A DNA stretch of 64,000 bases, taken from positions 49,252 through 113,251 of the forward strand of contig JAGXRK010000046.1 in assembly GCA_018335755.1 (NCBI GenBank). The letters are read 5' to 3'. The position numbers and the translations under genes are program-made. Below, in pieces: positions 36,680 to 46,181 of the stretch (its first letter is position 1; every line of letters begins with the position of its first letter). This DNA is from Ignavibacterium sp. GTDB lineage: Bacteria; Bacteroidota; Ignavibacteria; Ignavibacteriales; Ignavibacteriaceae. The notes under the pieces were generated by a model. The model was not told the DNA's origin. It ran no database searches and worked only from the letters and a program-made list of their open reading frames with translations.

Positions 36680-38920
36680 ATGAACAATGAAGTAAACGAA
36701 TCAGAAAGCAATAACCCGGAAAGCTACTCACTCAAAGATTATCTGATTCTACTCAGGAACAATTTAGTTCCTGTTATTATTATAATAGCTGCAGGCATAA
36801 TTGTATCCGTCTTATATGCATTAAGTTCTGTAGATATTTATAAAGCTGAATCAACTTTAAAACTCACTAAATCCGGTGGCAGCATTCTACAATCCCCTTT
36901 CCTTCCTGATATTCAGGATTATGGAAGCGACCGTTTTATTTCCAATGAAATTGAAATTTTAAGAAGCTATAATCTTAGAGAAAAAGTTGCTCAGGCACTA
37001 ATTGACACCATCATTAGTTATCCTGATGATTCAAAGTTTAATCTTCTCTTTCAGGATGCGCCGACTTTTGGGAAAAAGGATGATCAACGCGATGTACAGA
37101 GTTTGGAAAACATAACAGATTTGCTTAGCAAGGTATCTATAGAACAAAAGCGAGGACTGGATATAATAATTATCGGGTCTGAATCGCCTTCAGCATTTGA
37201 AGCAGCTTTAATAGCAAACACTTATGCTAACCACTACAGAATGTTTAATCTTCAGCTTAACAGAGACCAGCTTACCTTCGTTAAGAATTTTCTTTACGAA
37301 CAAAAAGAGAATAAGCGTAAGGAACTTCAGGAAGCTGAGGATCTGTTAAGGTCATTCCAGGAAAAAGGCGGTGTTATTGCACTGGATGCTCAGGCAAGTG
37401 AACTTATCCGTCAGCTTTCTCAATTTGAAGCTCAGAAAGATGCTGCCAAAATAGAGCTGATGGCATCCGAAGAAATACTGACTAAACTTAAGAATGATCT
37501 CAAGGATCAGGATCCGAAGTTAGCAGATTATCTTGAGAGTGTAACTTCAGAAGCATATCTGAATGCCCTGCAGAAGCAGATTTCCGAATTCCAGATATTA
37601 AGAGATCTGGCACAAACCGGTGTTGATAAAACCGTTGATGTTAGCATTAAAGTGAAAGAGTATGAAGACAGGATTAAAGATTTAAGAAAAAAACTTGATG
37701 AAAAAATTAAAGTACTTAAAGCAGGTATTTATGCCAGCAGTCCTGAGGAAGTTAAAGAACTTACACGTAAAATTGTAGATGAGGAGCTTAAGAGTAAATC
37801 TTTACGTATAGCCATAGAAGGGTTAGAGAACATTGTAAACCGGTATGAAAGAAGATTTAATACACTTCCTAAAACATCTATAGATCTTGCAAGATTCCAG
37901 CGCAACCGAGAATCCACTGAAAAACTTTATGTTCTGCTTGAAGAAAAATATCAGGAAGCACTTATTAATGAGCAATCCCAGCCCGGAAATGTGCTGATTA
38001 TTGACACTGCTCGTGAACCTAAATACCCTTCAAAGCCAAACAGAATTCTTATCATTATTGTTGGTGCGGTACTTGGTTTCGGATTAGCGTTCGCTTATGT
38101 ATTTGTAAAGAATTATTTTGATAATACGATTAAAACCCCGGAAGATATTCAAAAGAAAAATATAAATGTGCTTGCCTGGATACCCGAAATTGAAGGTTTA
38201 AGTGTAAACGGCACAAATGTCTCTGAGTTTGTGATTGCACGATTTCCTGATTCAATTCCATCTGAAGCATTCAGAGCATTGAGAACAAGAATACATTTTT
38301 CCAGACCCGACGTATCTTCTTTAAAGACAATACTGGTTACATCCCCCGCTCCGCGCGAAGGCAAGACCACAATAGCTCTTAACCTTGCCGGAAGTTTTGC
38401 TCAAACCAACAAAAAAACTTTACTGATAGACTGTGATCTCAGAAAACCAAGAGTTCATCATTTATTCAACGCCAGGAAAACTCCGGGATTGATTGACTAT
38501 CTTTTTAACAATGCAACCCTCGATGAAATAGTCAGGCATAGTGAAATGCAGAACCTTGATTATATAACATCGGGTACAATTCCGCCTAATCCAGCAGAAC
38601 TACTCGCTTCCCATCAGTTAGAAGAATTTATTACTGATATGAAAAAAGTATATGATATGATCATAATTGATTCACCTCCTGTTGTTGCAGTAACAGATAG
38701 TGAAATTCTTTCCCGTAAGGTTGATGGAACCGTATTGGTAGTTTCTTCTGAACTAACTGAGGCTGATATGCTTAAGCGCGCAGTTGAATTGCTCAGAAAT
38801 GATAACGCTGCTCTTATAGGAACAGTGCTAAATAATTTCAGTTATAAAGCAGGATATGCTTCCTATTACAAATACTATTATTATTACTCTCCTAAAAAGG
38901 GTGAAGAGGTTAAAGAGTGA
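36680..38920 (+). CDS. wzc: Wzc-like polysaccharide co-polymerase with tyrosine kinase domain
   Basis: An inner-membrane protein controlling surface polysaccharide polymerisation and export. The N-terminal Wzz domain (about 15-120) has its first membrane span at about 31-51. A long periplasmic coiled coil (about 200-420) and a second membrane span (about 452-474) follow. The bacterial tyrosine kinase domain has Walker A APREGKTT near 560 and LLIDCDLRKPRVH near 582. The C-terminus has a tyrosine cluster (YASYYKYYYYYS) that is the likely autophosphorylation site. The stop codon sits within what looks like the start of a palindromic element. Confidence 0.93.
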   Translation: MNNEVNESESNNPESYSLKDYLILLRNNLVPVIIIIAAGIIVSVLYALSSVDIYKAESTLKLTKSGGSILQSPFLPDIQDYGSDRFISNEIEILRSYNLREKVAQALIDTIISYPDDSKFNLLFQDAPTFGKKDDQRDVQSLENITDLLSKVSIEQKRGLDIIIIGSESPSAFEAALIANTYANHYRMFNLQLNRDQLTFVKNFLYEQKENKRKELQEAEDLLRSFQEKGGVIALDAQASELIRQLSQFEAQKDAAKIELMASEEILTKLKNDLKDQDPKLADYLESVTSEAYLNALQKQISEFQILRDLAQTGVDKTVDVSIKVKEYEDRIKDLRKKLDEKIKVLKAGIYASSPEEVKELTRKIVDEELKSKSLRIAIEGLENIVNRYERRFNTLPKTSIDLARFQRNRESTEKLYVLLEEKYQEALINEQSQPGNVLIIDTAREPKYPSKPNRILIIIVGAVLGFGLAFAYVFVKNYFDNTIKTPEDIQKKNINVLAWIPEIEGLSVNGTNVSEFVIARFPDSIPSEAFRALRTRIHFSRPDVSSLKTILVTSPAPREGKTTIALNLAGSFAQTNKKTLLIDCDLRKPRVHHLFNARKTPGLIDYLFNNATLDEIVRHSEMQNLDYITSGTIPPNPAELLASHQLEEFITDMKKVYDMIIIDSPPVVAVTDSEILSRKVDGTVLVVSSELTEADMLKRAVELLRNDNAALIGTVLNNFSYKAGYASYYKYYYYYSPKKGEEVKE

Positions 38921-39016
38921 AACAACTGAGAAATCTCTTGTCATTTCGAACCCCGATTAGGGTGAGAAATCTCCGTATCCCTTAGATCTCTCCTCATTTC
39001 ATTCGTCGAGATGACA
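38918..39016 (+). repeat. Palindromic element array 2 (one unit plus truncated half) touching the wzc stop
   Basis: Immediately after the wzc TGA, AACAACTGAGAAATCTC matches the end of the GAAGTGAAACGACTGAGAAATC half module, and a full unit follows to TCGTCGAGATGACA. The rest of the gap to 39366 holds a GGAA-rich run at 39051-39071 (GATGGAAAGTTGGAATAATG), related to the array near the four-helix gene, and words like ATTCAATCATTCAATC. No gene is seen. Confidence 0.85.
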
Positions 39017-39366
39017 ACAACAAGAAGATTGAATGTTGAAAGACTTGAAAGATGGAAAGTTGGAATAATGGACAACTGGATAACTTGAAAATTTCAATAT
39101 TGCAATTCAAAATCAAAAAGTTGGTAATTGGCAAACTTCATTCATTTAATATTCCGTCCTTCTGAAGACAGGTCATTCAAAGATTTTCTATGCAGTAAAT
39201 TTTTCTTATATCGAGTAAATTCAAACGAAATAAAAGTATTTATTACGTTTTATTAGAGTTTTTCCTATATTTATTCGGTATGAAGATTGTCATCAATCAA
39301 TAATAATTATTCATTCATAAGCGGTAATCTATAAAATTCAAACAATCATTCAATCAACATAGACTA

Positions 39367-40536
39367 ATGAAACAAATTTCTTTAATATTTTTTTTATTCA
39401 TCATACTTATAACTGCAATAAACTTGCAAGCCCAGGAAGATGAAGATCCGATCTTTTACTACCAGATGGAACCGCTTGATGATAGCCTTTTTATTCTGAT
39501 CCAGGAAACATTATTTATTGACCCGCCGGATCCGAAAGCGGAAATAATTGTTGATCTCCGGGATCCGAATAATCAGACAATTTCTGTTCGAGGAGCTCTT
39601 TATCCGTTCCTGGCCCTTCCCGCCGATTTGAGAGCCAAAGTAATAACTTATCCATTTAAAATAAATCTGGAAGAAACGGTACATTTTGGCAGTGTTTTTA
39701 CTAAAGTTATTGAACGATTAAGGCTTTCAAGAGTACTTAATACGCCTTCAGTCTATCAGATTTCGCCTGCACTGGGATATATCAATCCATTTATACAAGT
39801 TCAGGGCGGAGAAAGATTCGGAATCCCACTCAAAACAGACGTTGGTATATCTTTCGGATTTGGAACTCCATATTCCGGTGTGCTTGAAACGAATTTTATA
39901 GAAGCAAACTTTCATATTCTGGGTTTCAGAGCAGGGATCTTTCAGAGCGCAAATACATTTGTTGAGTTGAAGGAATTTGATAATCACAATAACTTATTTG
40001 TAAGTAACGGATTTCAGATTTCGTATGTAGTTCCATTCGGTAACTTTTTTGAATTCGGATATTTAAGTGCCAGCCAAAGGTTAAATGAAACGCAGATTCT
40101 AAAGTACACAAAACAAACTGTTAATAAGGATAATATTGTTCTTAATCCTGATGGAACAATCAGGTATCAACCATATTTATTAGATACTCAGTCATTTATT
40201 AATTGGGAATTCCGTTATCCGATAAGAATACTGGGATCAACAAGAGGCAAAATTTATGTTGCAAGATTTATCGATGAAATGCATATTGGATATTCGGGCA
40301 GAGAACATACTCTTGGCGGAAGTGTATTTGATTTCAGGTTTGATGCAATGTTTAACAGTCCGGTAAGACAGCCTCAATATGTCGTAGACATAATGGTTCA
40401 GAAAATTTTCGATATGTGGGCTTCAAGTGCTATAGCTGTGGGACCAAGCGCAATAGTCGGTACAAAAAAGAACGGATCACTTGGAATAACTTCCATACTC
40501 TTTAACCTTAGAATTAAAGTTGGAACGTCTCTTTAG
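39367..40536 (+). CDS. Predicted outer-membrane beta-barrel protein of unknown function
   Basis: A 389-residue exported protein: the signal peptide covers residues 1-22 (MKQISLIFFLFIILITA, cleavage near LQAQ). A linker of about 90 residues rich in acidic residues and proline follows, then alternating strands with glycine and aromatic residues typical of an outer-membrane barrel, ending in LFNLRIKVGTSL. I do not recognise the family. Its place after a Wzc-like kinase suggests an outer-membrane component of polysaccharide export, but it has no Wza-like poly-export signature. Confidence 0.65.
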   Translation: MKQISLIFFLFIILITAINLQAQEDEDPIFYYQMEPLDDSLFILIQETLFIDPPDPKAEIIVDLRDPNNQTISVRGALYPFLALPADLRAKVITYPFKINLEETVHFGSVFTKVIERLRLSRVLNTPSVYQISPALGYINPFIQVQGGERFGIPLKTDVGISFGFGTPYSGVLETNFIEANFHILGFRAGIFQSANTFVELKEFDNHNNLFVSNGFQISYVVPFGNFFEFGYLSASQRLNETQILKYTKQTVNKDNIVLNPDGTIRYQPYLLDTQSFINWEFRYPIRILGSTRGKIYVARFIDEMHIGYSGREHTLGGSVFDFRFDAMFNSPVRQPQYVVDIMVQKIFDMWASSAIAVGPSAIVGTKKNGSLGITSILFNLRIKVGTSL

Positions 40537-40611
40537 AACCAAAGACAACAATGCAAAGATTGGATGATTGGAATCACTCAATCAACCCATCCCAGCGAAG
40601 ACTGAAAGGTA

Positions 40612-40648
40612 GAAAGTTGGAATGATGGAAAGTTGGAATAGTGGAATA
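40612..40648 (+). repeat. GGAA-type short tandem repeat left of the four-helix gene
   Basis: Four units with a period of 8-9 bases (GGAATGAT, GGAAAGTT, GGAATAGT, GGAATA) end 8 bases before the four-helix gene start. They are complementary to the TTCC-type array on the other side of the gene. Confidence 0.8.
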
Positions 40649-40655
40649 AGAGTAG

Positions 40656-41075
40656 ATGAATATGGAATTAAAAAGAAAAAATATTAATCGTGGATATACA
40701 AAATTGAGAGTATGGGAAAACTCTATTTTACTTTTTAAACTGGTTTATCGGATAACAAACAAACTTTCTTTCGAACTCGCCAAAAGCAGGAATAATATTA
40801 TCGATGCAGCTCATAGCATTCCAAGGAATATTGCGGAAGGTTTCTGCAGAAAAAACCTGAAAGAATATCTTAACTTTCTCAATATTTCTATGGGTTCTAT
40901 TGGAGAATTATATTCCGGAATGATTGCATTCAAAGAAATTGAAAAAATATCCAAAGCTGATTTTGAAGAATTTGATAATTTACATTATCAGGTTGAAAAC
41001 GAATTAATACAACTAATCAAATCATTACAACAAAAACAAAAAGATGGCGACTGGGAAACTTCATTCATTCATTAA
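40656..41075 (+). CDS. Four-helix-bundle protein (S23/IVS-encoded family)
   Basis: A 139-residue all-helical protein. The N-terminus YTKLRVWENSILLFKLVYRI is typical of the family first described from intervening sequences in bacterial 23S rRNA genes, as is SRNNIIDAAHSIPRNIAEG with its conserved serine/proline, arginine and NIAEG. The fold is also shared with Avd of diversity-generating retroelements. No reverse transcriptase or template repeat is present here, nor any rRNA gene. The ATG at 40656 or the one at 40662 may be used. It lies between inverted arrays of GGAA and TTCC units, suggesting it moves with them. Biochemical function is unknown. Confidence 0.85.
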   Translation: MNMELKRKNINRGYTKLRVWENSILLFKLVYRITNKLSFELAKSRNNIIDAAHSIPRNIAEGFCRKNLKEYLNFLNISMGSIGELYSGMIAFKEIEKISKADFEEFDNLHYQVENELIQLIKSLQQKQKDGDWETSFIH

Positions 41076-41104
41076 TCATATTCCATCCTGCCAAAGGCAG
41101 GCAA

Positions 41105-41181
41105 GTATTCCAATATTCCAGTATTCCAATATTCCAATGTTCCAATGTTCCATTATTCCAGTTTTCCATTATTCCAATATT
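41105..41181 (+). repeat. TTCCA-type short tandem repeat right of the four-helix gene
   Basis: About ten units of period 8 (TATTCCAA, TATTCCAG, TGTTCCAA, TATTCCAT) with small changes. It is the inverted counterpart of the GGAA array on the left. A hairpin CCTGCC/GGCAGG lies just before it at 41087-41101 and may end the four-helix gene transcript. Confidence 0.85.
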
Positions 41182-41214
41182 CATTCAATCAACCAATCAT
41201 TAAATCGTTAAAAG

Positions 41215-41907
41215 ATGAAAGAACCCAACCCTGAAATAACCAAAGACATAATTATCCAAAGTGTAATTTATGTCTTGAAAAAATTCGACCTTCAGCCAAA
41301 AGACTATATTCATGTAGCAAATGCTTTACTGGATATGGCTATAAATCCCAAAAGCGACACCCATCATAAAAAGTTTGAAAAGGTGGAGATCAAATCGAAA
41401 AAGCTGCCGGTATCTTTTGAAGATATAACGATCCGTGAAATAAATCTGCAAAAAGATAAACAGAAAATAATGGAATGGATAGAAAACATCCAGGGGCGTG
41501 ATTTTTTCCTCTCACGTATTGATGATATTGAAATTGCGACTGATGCAATTATTAAAGACCCAAAACATATATTCGGACTGGTACTAAAAGACGGTGAGCC
41601 GATAGGTATTATGGGTTATATGAATTACGATACAAAGAACCGCAAAGCTGAATTGAGAAAAATTATCGGTGAGCTTGATTACAGAGGCAAAGGATACGGA
41701 AAGAAGGCAACCAACCTCTGGCTTTCTTTTGGAATTCAATCTCTTAATCTGCGGAAGATCTACCTTTATACTTTTGACACTGATGTAAGAAACATAAGAA
41801 TTAATCTCGATATGGGGTTTCAGCTTGAAGGAATTTTCAGACAGGAAAATCTTTACAGCGATGGAGCGAAGGATATTCTTAGAATGGCATTTCTGGTTGA
41901 GGAATGA
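41215..41907 (+). CDS. GNAT-family N-acetyltransferase with N-terminal extension
   Basis: A 230-residue protein. Residues 1-70 form a helical, charged extension, followed by a GNAT domain (about 73-230). The acetyl-CoA motif DYRGKGYGKKA is near residue 156, and the C-terminal pattern LDMGFQLEGIFRQENLYSDGAKDI matches RimJ/RimL- and PseH-like enzymes. In a surface polysaccharide region it could acetylate an amino sugar, but a ribosomal or small-molecule target is also possible. It starts 33 bases after the TTCC array. Confidence 0.75.
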   Translation: MKEPNPEITKDIIIQSVIYVLKKFDLQPKDYIHVANALLDMAINPKSDTHHKKFEKVEIKSKKLPVSFEDITIREINLQKDKQKIMEWIENIQGRDFFLSRIDDIEIATDAIIKDPKHIFGLVLKDGEPIGIMGYMNYDTKNRKAELRKIIGELDYRGKGYGKKATNLWLSFGIQSLNLRKIYLYTFDTDVRNIRINLDMGFQLEGIFRQENLYSDGAKDILRMAFLVEE

Positions 41908-42008
41908 AGCGCATAATTAGGACAACGGATTAGAATCATTCAATCAGAATTACAGTGAGCAAAGTTCAGAAGTGAAGTTCCAGGATATGAATGAGAAAAA
42001 TAAGCCGA

Positions 42009-42458
42009 TGTCATTTCAAAGAAGTGAAAAAATCACTGTCATTTCGAACCCGATCAGGGTGAGAAATCTATGAGGCTCTGAGATCTCTCCTCATTCTATT
42101 CGTCGAGATGACAAAAAAAAATCATTGTCATTTCGAAGAAGTAAAACGACTGAGAAATCTCCGAAGCTTTGAGATCTCTCCTCATTCTATTCGTCGAGAT
42201 GACAAAAAAAAATCTTTGTCATTTCGAACGAAGAGAGAAATCTCTGAAGCTCTGAGATCTCTCCTCATTTCAATCGTCGAGATGACACAAAAAAACGTTG
42301 TCATTTCGAACCCGATCAGGGTGAGAAATCTCTGAGAATTTGAGATCTCTCCTCATTCTATTCGTCGAGATGACACAAAAAAAACGTTATCATTTCGAAC
42401 CCGATCAGGGTGAGAAATCTCTTGTCATTTCGAACCCGATTAAAGTGAGAAATCTCTG
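42009..42458 (+). repeat. Palindromic element array 3 (four full units and several half units)
   Basis: In the 682-base gap between the GNAT and the membrane protein. Four 3' ends of TCGTCGAGATGACA type are seen near 42099, 42194, 42282 and 42361, joined by A-rich linkers. Extra 5' halves (TGTCATTTC) occur without a 3' half at the left and right ends. After the array, AATCCCCCATAAGGGCAGGCAG-like sequence (42534-42555) resembles the leader seen before other arrays. Confidence 0.9.
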
Positions 42459-42589
42459 GCTATTAACTTTTTATTACTTTATAAACTACCTCTGGTAGTC
42501 AGGTTTTTACTTTATAATTTATAATTAAATCCGGAATCCCCCATAAGGGCAGGCAGTTCATTCAATCTTACTCTCTTTAATTTTATCAT

Positions 42590-43801
42590 TTGAATTTAAA
42601 ACTCGATTCACTGAATAAATTTATACTTATCGGCTTATCGCTCTTTGCGTATAAAGCAGTGCTGCTTGTATTTGCTTATGTACTTAACAGTCAGCAGTAT
42701 AATGCTTTTAACCAGGCATATTATTCTGCTTCAATAATTATTTTATTTGGATCAATGGGATTCAACATTGCGCAAACCAGAATACCCGTTAAGCCGTATT
42801 TCATATTCCTGTTTGTAGCATTTAATGTAATTATCACTTCCCTGTTACTTCAATTTTTATCAAAACCATTCAGCAGTTTTACTGATTATGTCCCGATAAT
42901 AATTTACAGCATATTTATTGCTGCCGGAACAATATTGAATTTCAGGTTATTGTTTGAAGGGAACTATAAAAAATATGTTCTGATTGTATTGCTTCTGACA
43001 TTTTCACATCTTACAGTGCTGCCTGCCGCTGTGTATTTTAATATTTTTATTTTTCATCTTCTTGCACCGGCTGTTGTTATATGGTTTTTTTCTGTCTTTA
43101 AAATGCTTAACCGCGGAACAGTATCTGCATTAAACATTTTTGAGTACTATAAAATCGGATTTTCTGCTTTTGTTATTAACTCTGCGGTTTCGTTGGGACT
43201 TGCCGCTGACAAATTTATTGCAAACCATTTCTTTACTATTGAAACAGCAAACTCATATACTTTTGCCTGGGGAATTACAGCACCAGTATTTTATTTAGGC
43301 AACTTGATTGAGAAGTATTTATTTGCTGAAAAGAATCCGGTTAAATCACGCTTATTAACAAAAGGTTTTTTAATTTCAATAATTCTGATAAGTACTTACA
43401 TCACAGCAATACTATTTGCAGTAAATTTATTCCCGCAGTTTCTGCCCGGCTCAATATCTGCAGAATTGTTTTATGAAATATTCACATTTATGATAGCCGG
43501 CTATAGTGTTTATGTATTGTTTCACTTCCCTATCAATGCATACTTATTTAAAATACTTGATGTGAAAAAGCAGAAAACAATCTCAATTTATTTTTCAATT
43601 ATTATTTCAGCATCTGTTATTACTTTTTATTTTATAACAAACACGGATAACATCATTTCATATAAAATGCTTCTGCTAGCAGTGTGGCTTTATATCTTCA
43701 CCCTTCTTGCAGTAAAAACAGTTATTATGTTCAAAGGAAAAAAAACGGCTGCCGCAGATAGTAATATTATCGCCACGGAAAGCGTGCAGGAAATTCCTTA
43801 A
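42590..43801 (+). CDS. Polytopic membrane protein, probably a polysaccharide flippase-like transporter
   Basis: A 403-residue protein with about 11-12 hydrophobic spans covering almost its entire length and short charged loops, typical in size and hydropathy of Wzx/MurJ-type lipid-linked sugar flippases. I see no unmistakable family motif. The start is TTG at 42590: an in-frame stop lies four codons upstream and no ATG follows before the first span. It is 4 bases from an O-antigen ligase/polymerase gene, forming a flippase-plus-ligase pair. A similar pair occurs at 48.5-51.0 kb. Confidence 0.65.
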   Translation: MNLKLDSLNKFILIGLSLFAYKAVLLVFAYVLNSQQYNAFNQAYYSASIIILFGSMGFNIAQTRIPVKPYFIFLFVAFNVIITSLLLQFLSKPFSSFTDYVPIIIYSIFIAAGTILNFRLLFEGNYKKYVLIVLLLTFSHLTVLPAAVYFNIFIFHLLAPAVVIWFFSVFKMLNRGTVSALNIFEYYKIGFSAFVINSAVSLGLAADKFIANHFFTIETANSYTFAWGITAPVFYLGNLIEKYLFAEKNPVKSRLLTKGFLISIILISTYITAILFAVNLFPQFLPGSISAELFYEIFTFMIAGYSVYVLFHFPINAYLFKILDVKKQKTISIYFSIIISASVITFYFITNTDNIISYKMLLLAVWLYIFTLLAVKTVIMFKGKKTAAADSNIIATESVQEIP

Positions 43802-43805
43802 TTAA

Positions 43806-45122
43806 ATGTTTGAAGTCAAAGATCCTTATATAAAAATATTCTTAGAGATTTCGCTGCCGCTTCTGGCAACAGGAATAATTAGCCGTTCCTTTCCCTCATT
43901 GGATTTTCTTTACTATATCGTACCGGCACTGCTTGCAGTTTATATCTTACTTGCGTTGACATCCATTAAAAGTAGTGATATAAACTATACACTAGCAGTT
44001 GTTATTTTTCTTTTCCCGGTTTACAGTTTATTAACATCCTTATGGTCGGTTTATCCTGTTATTACATTACAAAGATCTTTGTACCTGATGCTTCTGTATG
44101 CCGGTATTATATCTGCCGTTTATCTAAACAAAAAATATCTGCCGGAAAATGGAATAGAGTTTCTTATCCCGGCTAATATCGTGATCTTACTAATATCGCT
44201 CACAAGTCTGATTTCCGGATTACCTGAAAACAGCTGGACAGGCGGAAACGGTTTGGGATTTATGGGGTTTGCAGGTCATCAGAATACTCTTGCCAGTGCT
44301 GTTATGTTTACACTGCCGGGGATCTTATTGTTGTGGAGCAGAAAGAAAAAGTTAAAGAATGGAATTGATGGAAAGAAAAATAAGAGCAATCATTCGTGTT
44401 CACCAGGTTATTTATTCAAAGAGAAAATAATTCACTTTCTGTTCTTTTTACTTGTTACTGCCAATGTCCTGCTTATTACATTAACATATTCCAGAGCCGT
44501 TATGCTTGCAATTGGAACAGGATTATTGGTTTTTCTTATCATTACTAAATCATATAAAGCATTATTAACTGGTTTCCTGATAGTTTTTGTAATTTTTATT
44601 ATGTTTTTGAATTTTCAATCAGTCAATCAATCAATCAATAAAATCTTTTCAAAGCACGGATGGGATGTACTGGCAACACGCACTATTCTCTGGCAGCCAT
44701 CTTTTGAAGCTGCAAAACTCGGTGGTGTTAATGGACTCGGCTACGGTGTAAGTTCACCCGATATTGTTCTGCCTGAAGGTACAGGGAGTTATTTTAAAGA
44801 GAATATTTATATACGCGAAAAAGGTAACAGCACACTGGCTTTAATAGAAGAAACGGGAGTGATTGGTATGATTTTATTTGTTATGCCGTTGGTTTTCGTG
44901 TTCATAAAACGGAATGATAACAAATACAAGTTATCGGATATGAAAAATTTAACCAGCATTAAGCATCCTGAAACCAGCATCCTGATCGCATCTTTAGCTG
45001 CCTTTATACTTCACGCACAGTTTGAAGCTTGGTGGGTCGGTCCGGGCAGTATCCAGTTGCCGTTATTTTTAGTTTACCTTGGAATGCTTTCTTCAATATG
45101 TAAGCCTTTAAATGTGAAATAA
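43806..45122 (+). CDS. O-antigen ligase / polymerase family protein
   Basis: A 438-residue membrane protein with roughly 11 spans and a large periplasmic loop. The Wzy_C/RfaL-type region includes GFAGHQNTLASAV (about 155-167), the SRAVMLAIGTGL span, and TRTILWQPSFEAA followed by LGYGVSSP, where catalytic arginine and histidine residues of the family usually sit. It could ligate polymer to lipid A core or polymerise repeat units. The two roles cannot be separated by sequence. It is followed directly by an array. Confidence 0.82.
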   Translation: MFEVKDPYIKIFLEISLPLLATGIISRSFPSLDFLYYIVPALLAVYILLALTSIKSSDINYTLAVVIFLFPVYSLLTSLWSVYPVITLQRSLYLMLLYAGIISAVYLNKKYLPENGIEFLIPANIVILLISLTSLISGLPENSWTGGNGLGFMGFAGHQNTLASAVMFTLPGILLLWSRKKKLKNGIDGKKNKSNHSCSPGYLFKEKIIHFLFFLLVTANVLLITLTYSRAVMLAIGTGLLVFLIITKSYKALLTGFLIVFVIFIMFLNFQSVNQSINKIFSKHGWDVLATRTILWQPSFEAAKLGGVNGLGYGVSSPDIVLPEGTGSYFKENIYIREKGNSTLALIEETGVIGMILFVMPLVFVFIKRNDNKYKLSDMKNLTSIKHPETSILIASLAAFILHAQFEAWWVGPGSIQLPLFLVYLGMLSSICKPLNVK

Positions 45123-45238
45123 TATTACTACATAAATCGACATTATCAATAGGCGAATGTATATCTGCCTGTGGTGGCGGAATTGGAAATCATTCATTTT
45201 CAAATACTTTCTAATTTTTAATTTATAATTAAAATTTC

Positions 45239-45552
45239 TGTTCTCTGAAACTTTGAGATCTCTCCTCATTCCATTCGTCGAGATGACAAAAAAAAGATCA
45301 CTGTCTTTTCGAATCGGATTAGGATGAGAAATCTCCGAAGCTTTGAGATCTTTCCTCATTCCATTCGTCGAGATGACAATAAGATCACTGTCTTTTCGAA
45401 TCCGATTAGGGTGAGAAATCTCTGTACCCTTGAGATCTCTCCTCAGTTCATTCGTCGAGATGACAATAAGATCACTGTCATTTCGAATCCGATTAGGGTG
45501 AGAAATCTCCGAAGCTCTGAGATCTCTCCTCATTCTATTTGTCGAGATGACA
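45239..45552 (+). repeat. Palindromic element array 4 (four units, first one truncated)
   Basis: In the 633-base gap after the ligase gene. The first unit lacks its 5' half. 3' ends are near 45273, 45362, 45449 and 45536 with a period of 87-89 bases. Two 5' halves read TGTCTTTTCGAATC where other arrays have TGTCATTTCGAACC, so this array has diverged as a block. Because the period is near a multiple of three, long but meaningless reading frames cross it on both strands. Confidence 0.9.
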
Positions 45553-45689
45553 ATTATATTGGTTGATTGGCATAAGAACAACAAAACTCAGAGCCGGCAT
45601 TCCTCAAAGGGACAGGAAGAAATCATTCTGCAGGCTTCAGTATATAATAGGGATTAGACAGTAAGCAATGGCTAATTTATACTTTCTAA

Positions 45690-45719
45690 TTTCTAATTGA
45701 ATCCGGTAGCTTAGTTTTG
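45690..45719 (+). promoter_or_regulatory. Possible promoter (TTTC ... TAGTTTTG) for the mntA/hepT pair
   Basis: TAGTTTTG at 45712-45719 fits the TAnnTTTG box used by Bacteroidota sigma factors. A TTTC about 18 bases upstream could act as the -33 box. Initiation would fall near 45726, leaving a leader of about 30 bases before the ATG at 45756. Confidence 0.35.
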
Positions 45720-45755
45720 TATTTTAACAAATCATAAAACTGATAACGTTTAATT

Positions 45756-46181
45756 ATGTGTTCAAAAAGTACAATAGAGATAAAAATCAGGGATTATCTT
45801 CTCAGCAAAGATGAAATTAGCTTTGCATATATCTTTGGCTCATTCGTTTACGAAGATAAATACAACGATATTGATATAGCTGTTTATATAAAGCCTGACT
45901 ATGATTTCAATGAACAAAGCAAATATCCATTTGGTTATGAGGCTGATTTACTGGGAAATTTAAGTTTAATTTTATCCACGGATAAACTCGACCTGATCCT
46001 CTTAAACAAGGCGAATCTGCTTGCAGCTACTCAAGTTTATAATTCAGGAACGTTATTGTTTGAAAAGGACAGATTTTTCAGAATTAAAGTTGAAAACAGG
46101 GCACGTAAGGAATTTATTGACACTGAAAATTTCAGAAAGATTAAAGCCAATCAATTAAAGACTTATTTAAATGTACGATAA
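45756..46181 (+). CDS. mntA: MntA-type minimal nucleotidyltransferase (antitoxin)
   Basis: A 141-residue nucleotidyltransferase-fold protein. The catalytic motif is G28-S29 ... D38-x-D40 in IFGSFVYEDKYNDIDI. In MntA/HepT systems such proteins inactivate the HEPN toxin by adding AMP residues to a tyrosine. It overlaps the next gene by 11 bases, the usual coupling of this pair. It lies between arrays 4 and 5 and is not related to the surrounding polysaccharide genes. Confidence 0.88.
   Translation: MCSKSTIEIKIRDYLLSKDEISFAYIFGSFVYEDKYNDIDIAVYIKPDYDFNEQSKYPFGYEADLLGNLSLILSTDKLDLILLNKANLLAATQVYNSGTLLFEKDRFFRIKVENRARKEFIDTENFRKIKANQLKTYLNVR

Noticed and set aside
40656..41075. Diversity-generating retroelement (Avd-like four-helix protein)
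   Set aside because: No reverse transcriptase gene, no template/variable repeat pair, and the family also includes IVS-encoded proteins.
45108..45584. Long reading frames crossing the palindromic arrays (for example 45108-45584 minus, 45324-45566 plus, 61094-61390 minus, 46724-46927 minus, 48009-48251 minus, 42108-42335 plus)
   Set aside because: They are repeated peptides such as RRDLRASEISHPN produced because the unit length is near a multiple of three. They occur on both strands and have no start signals.
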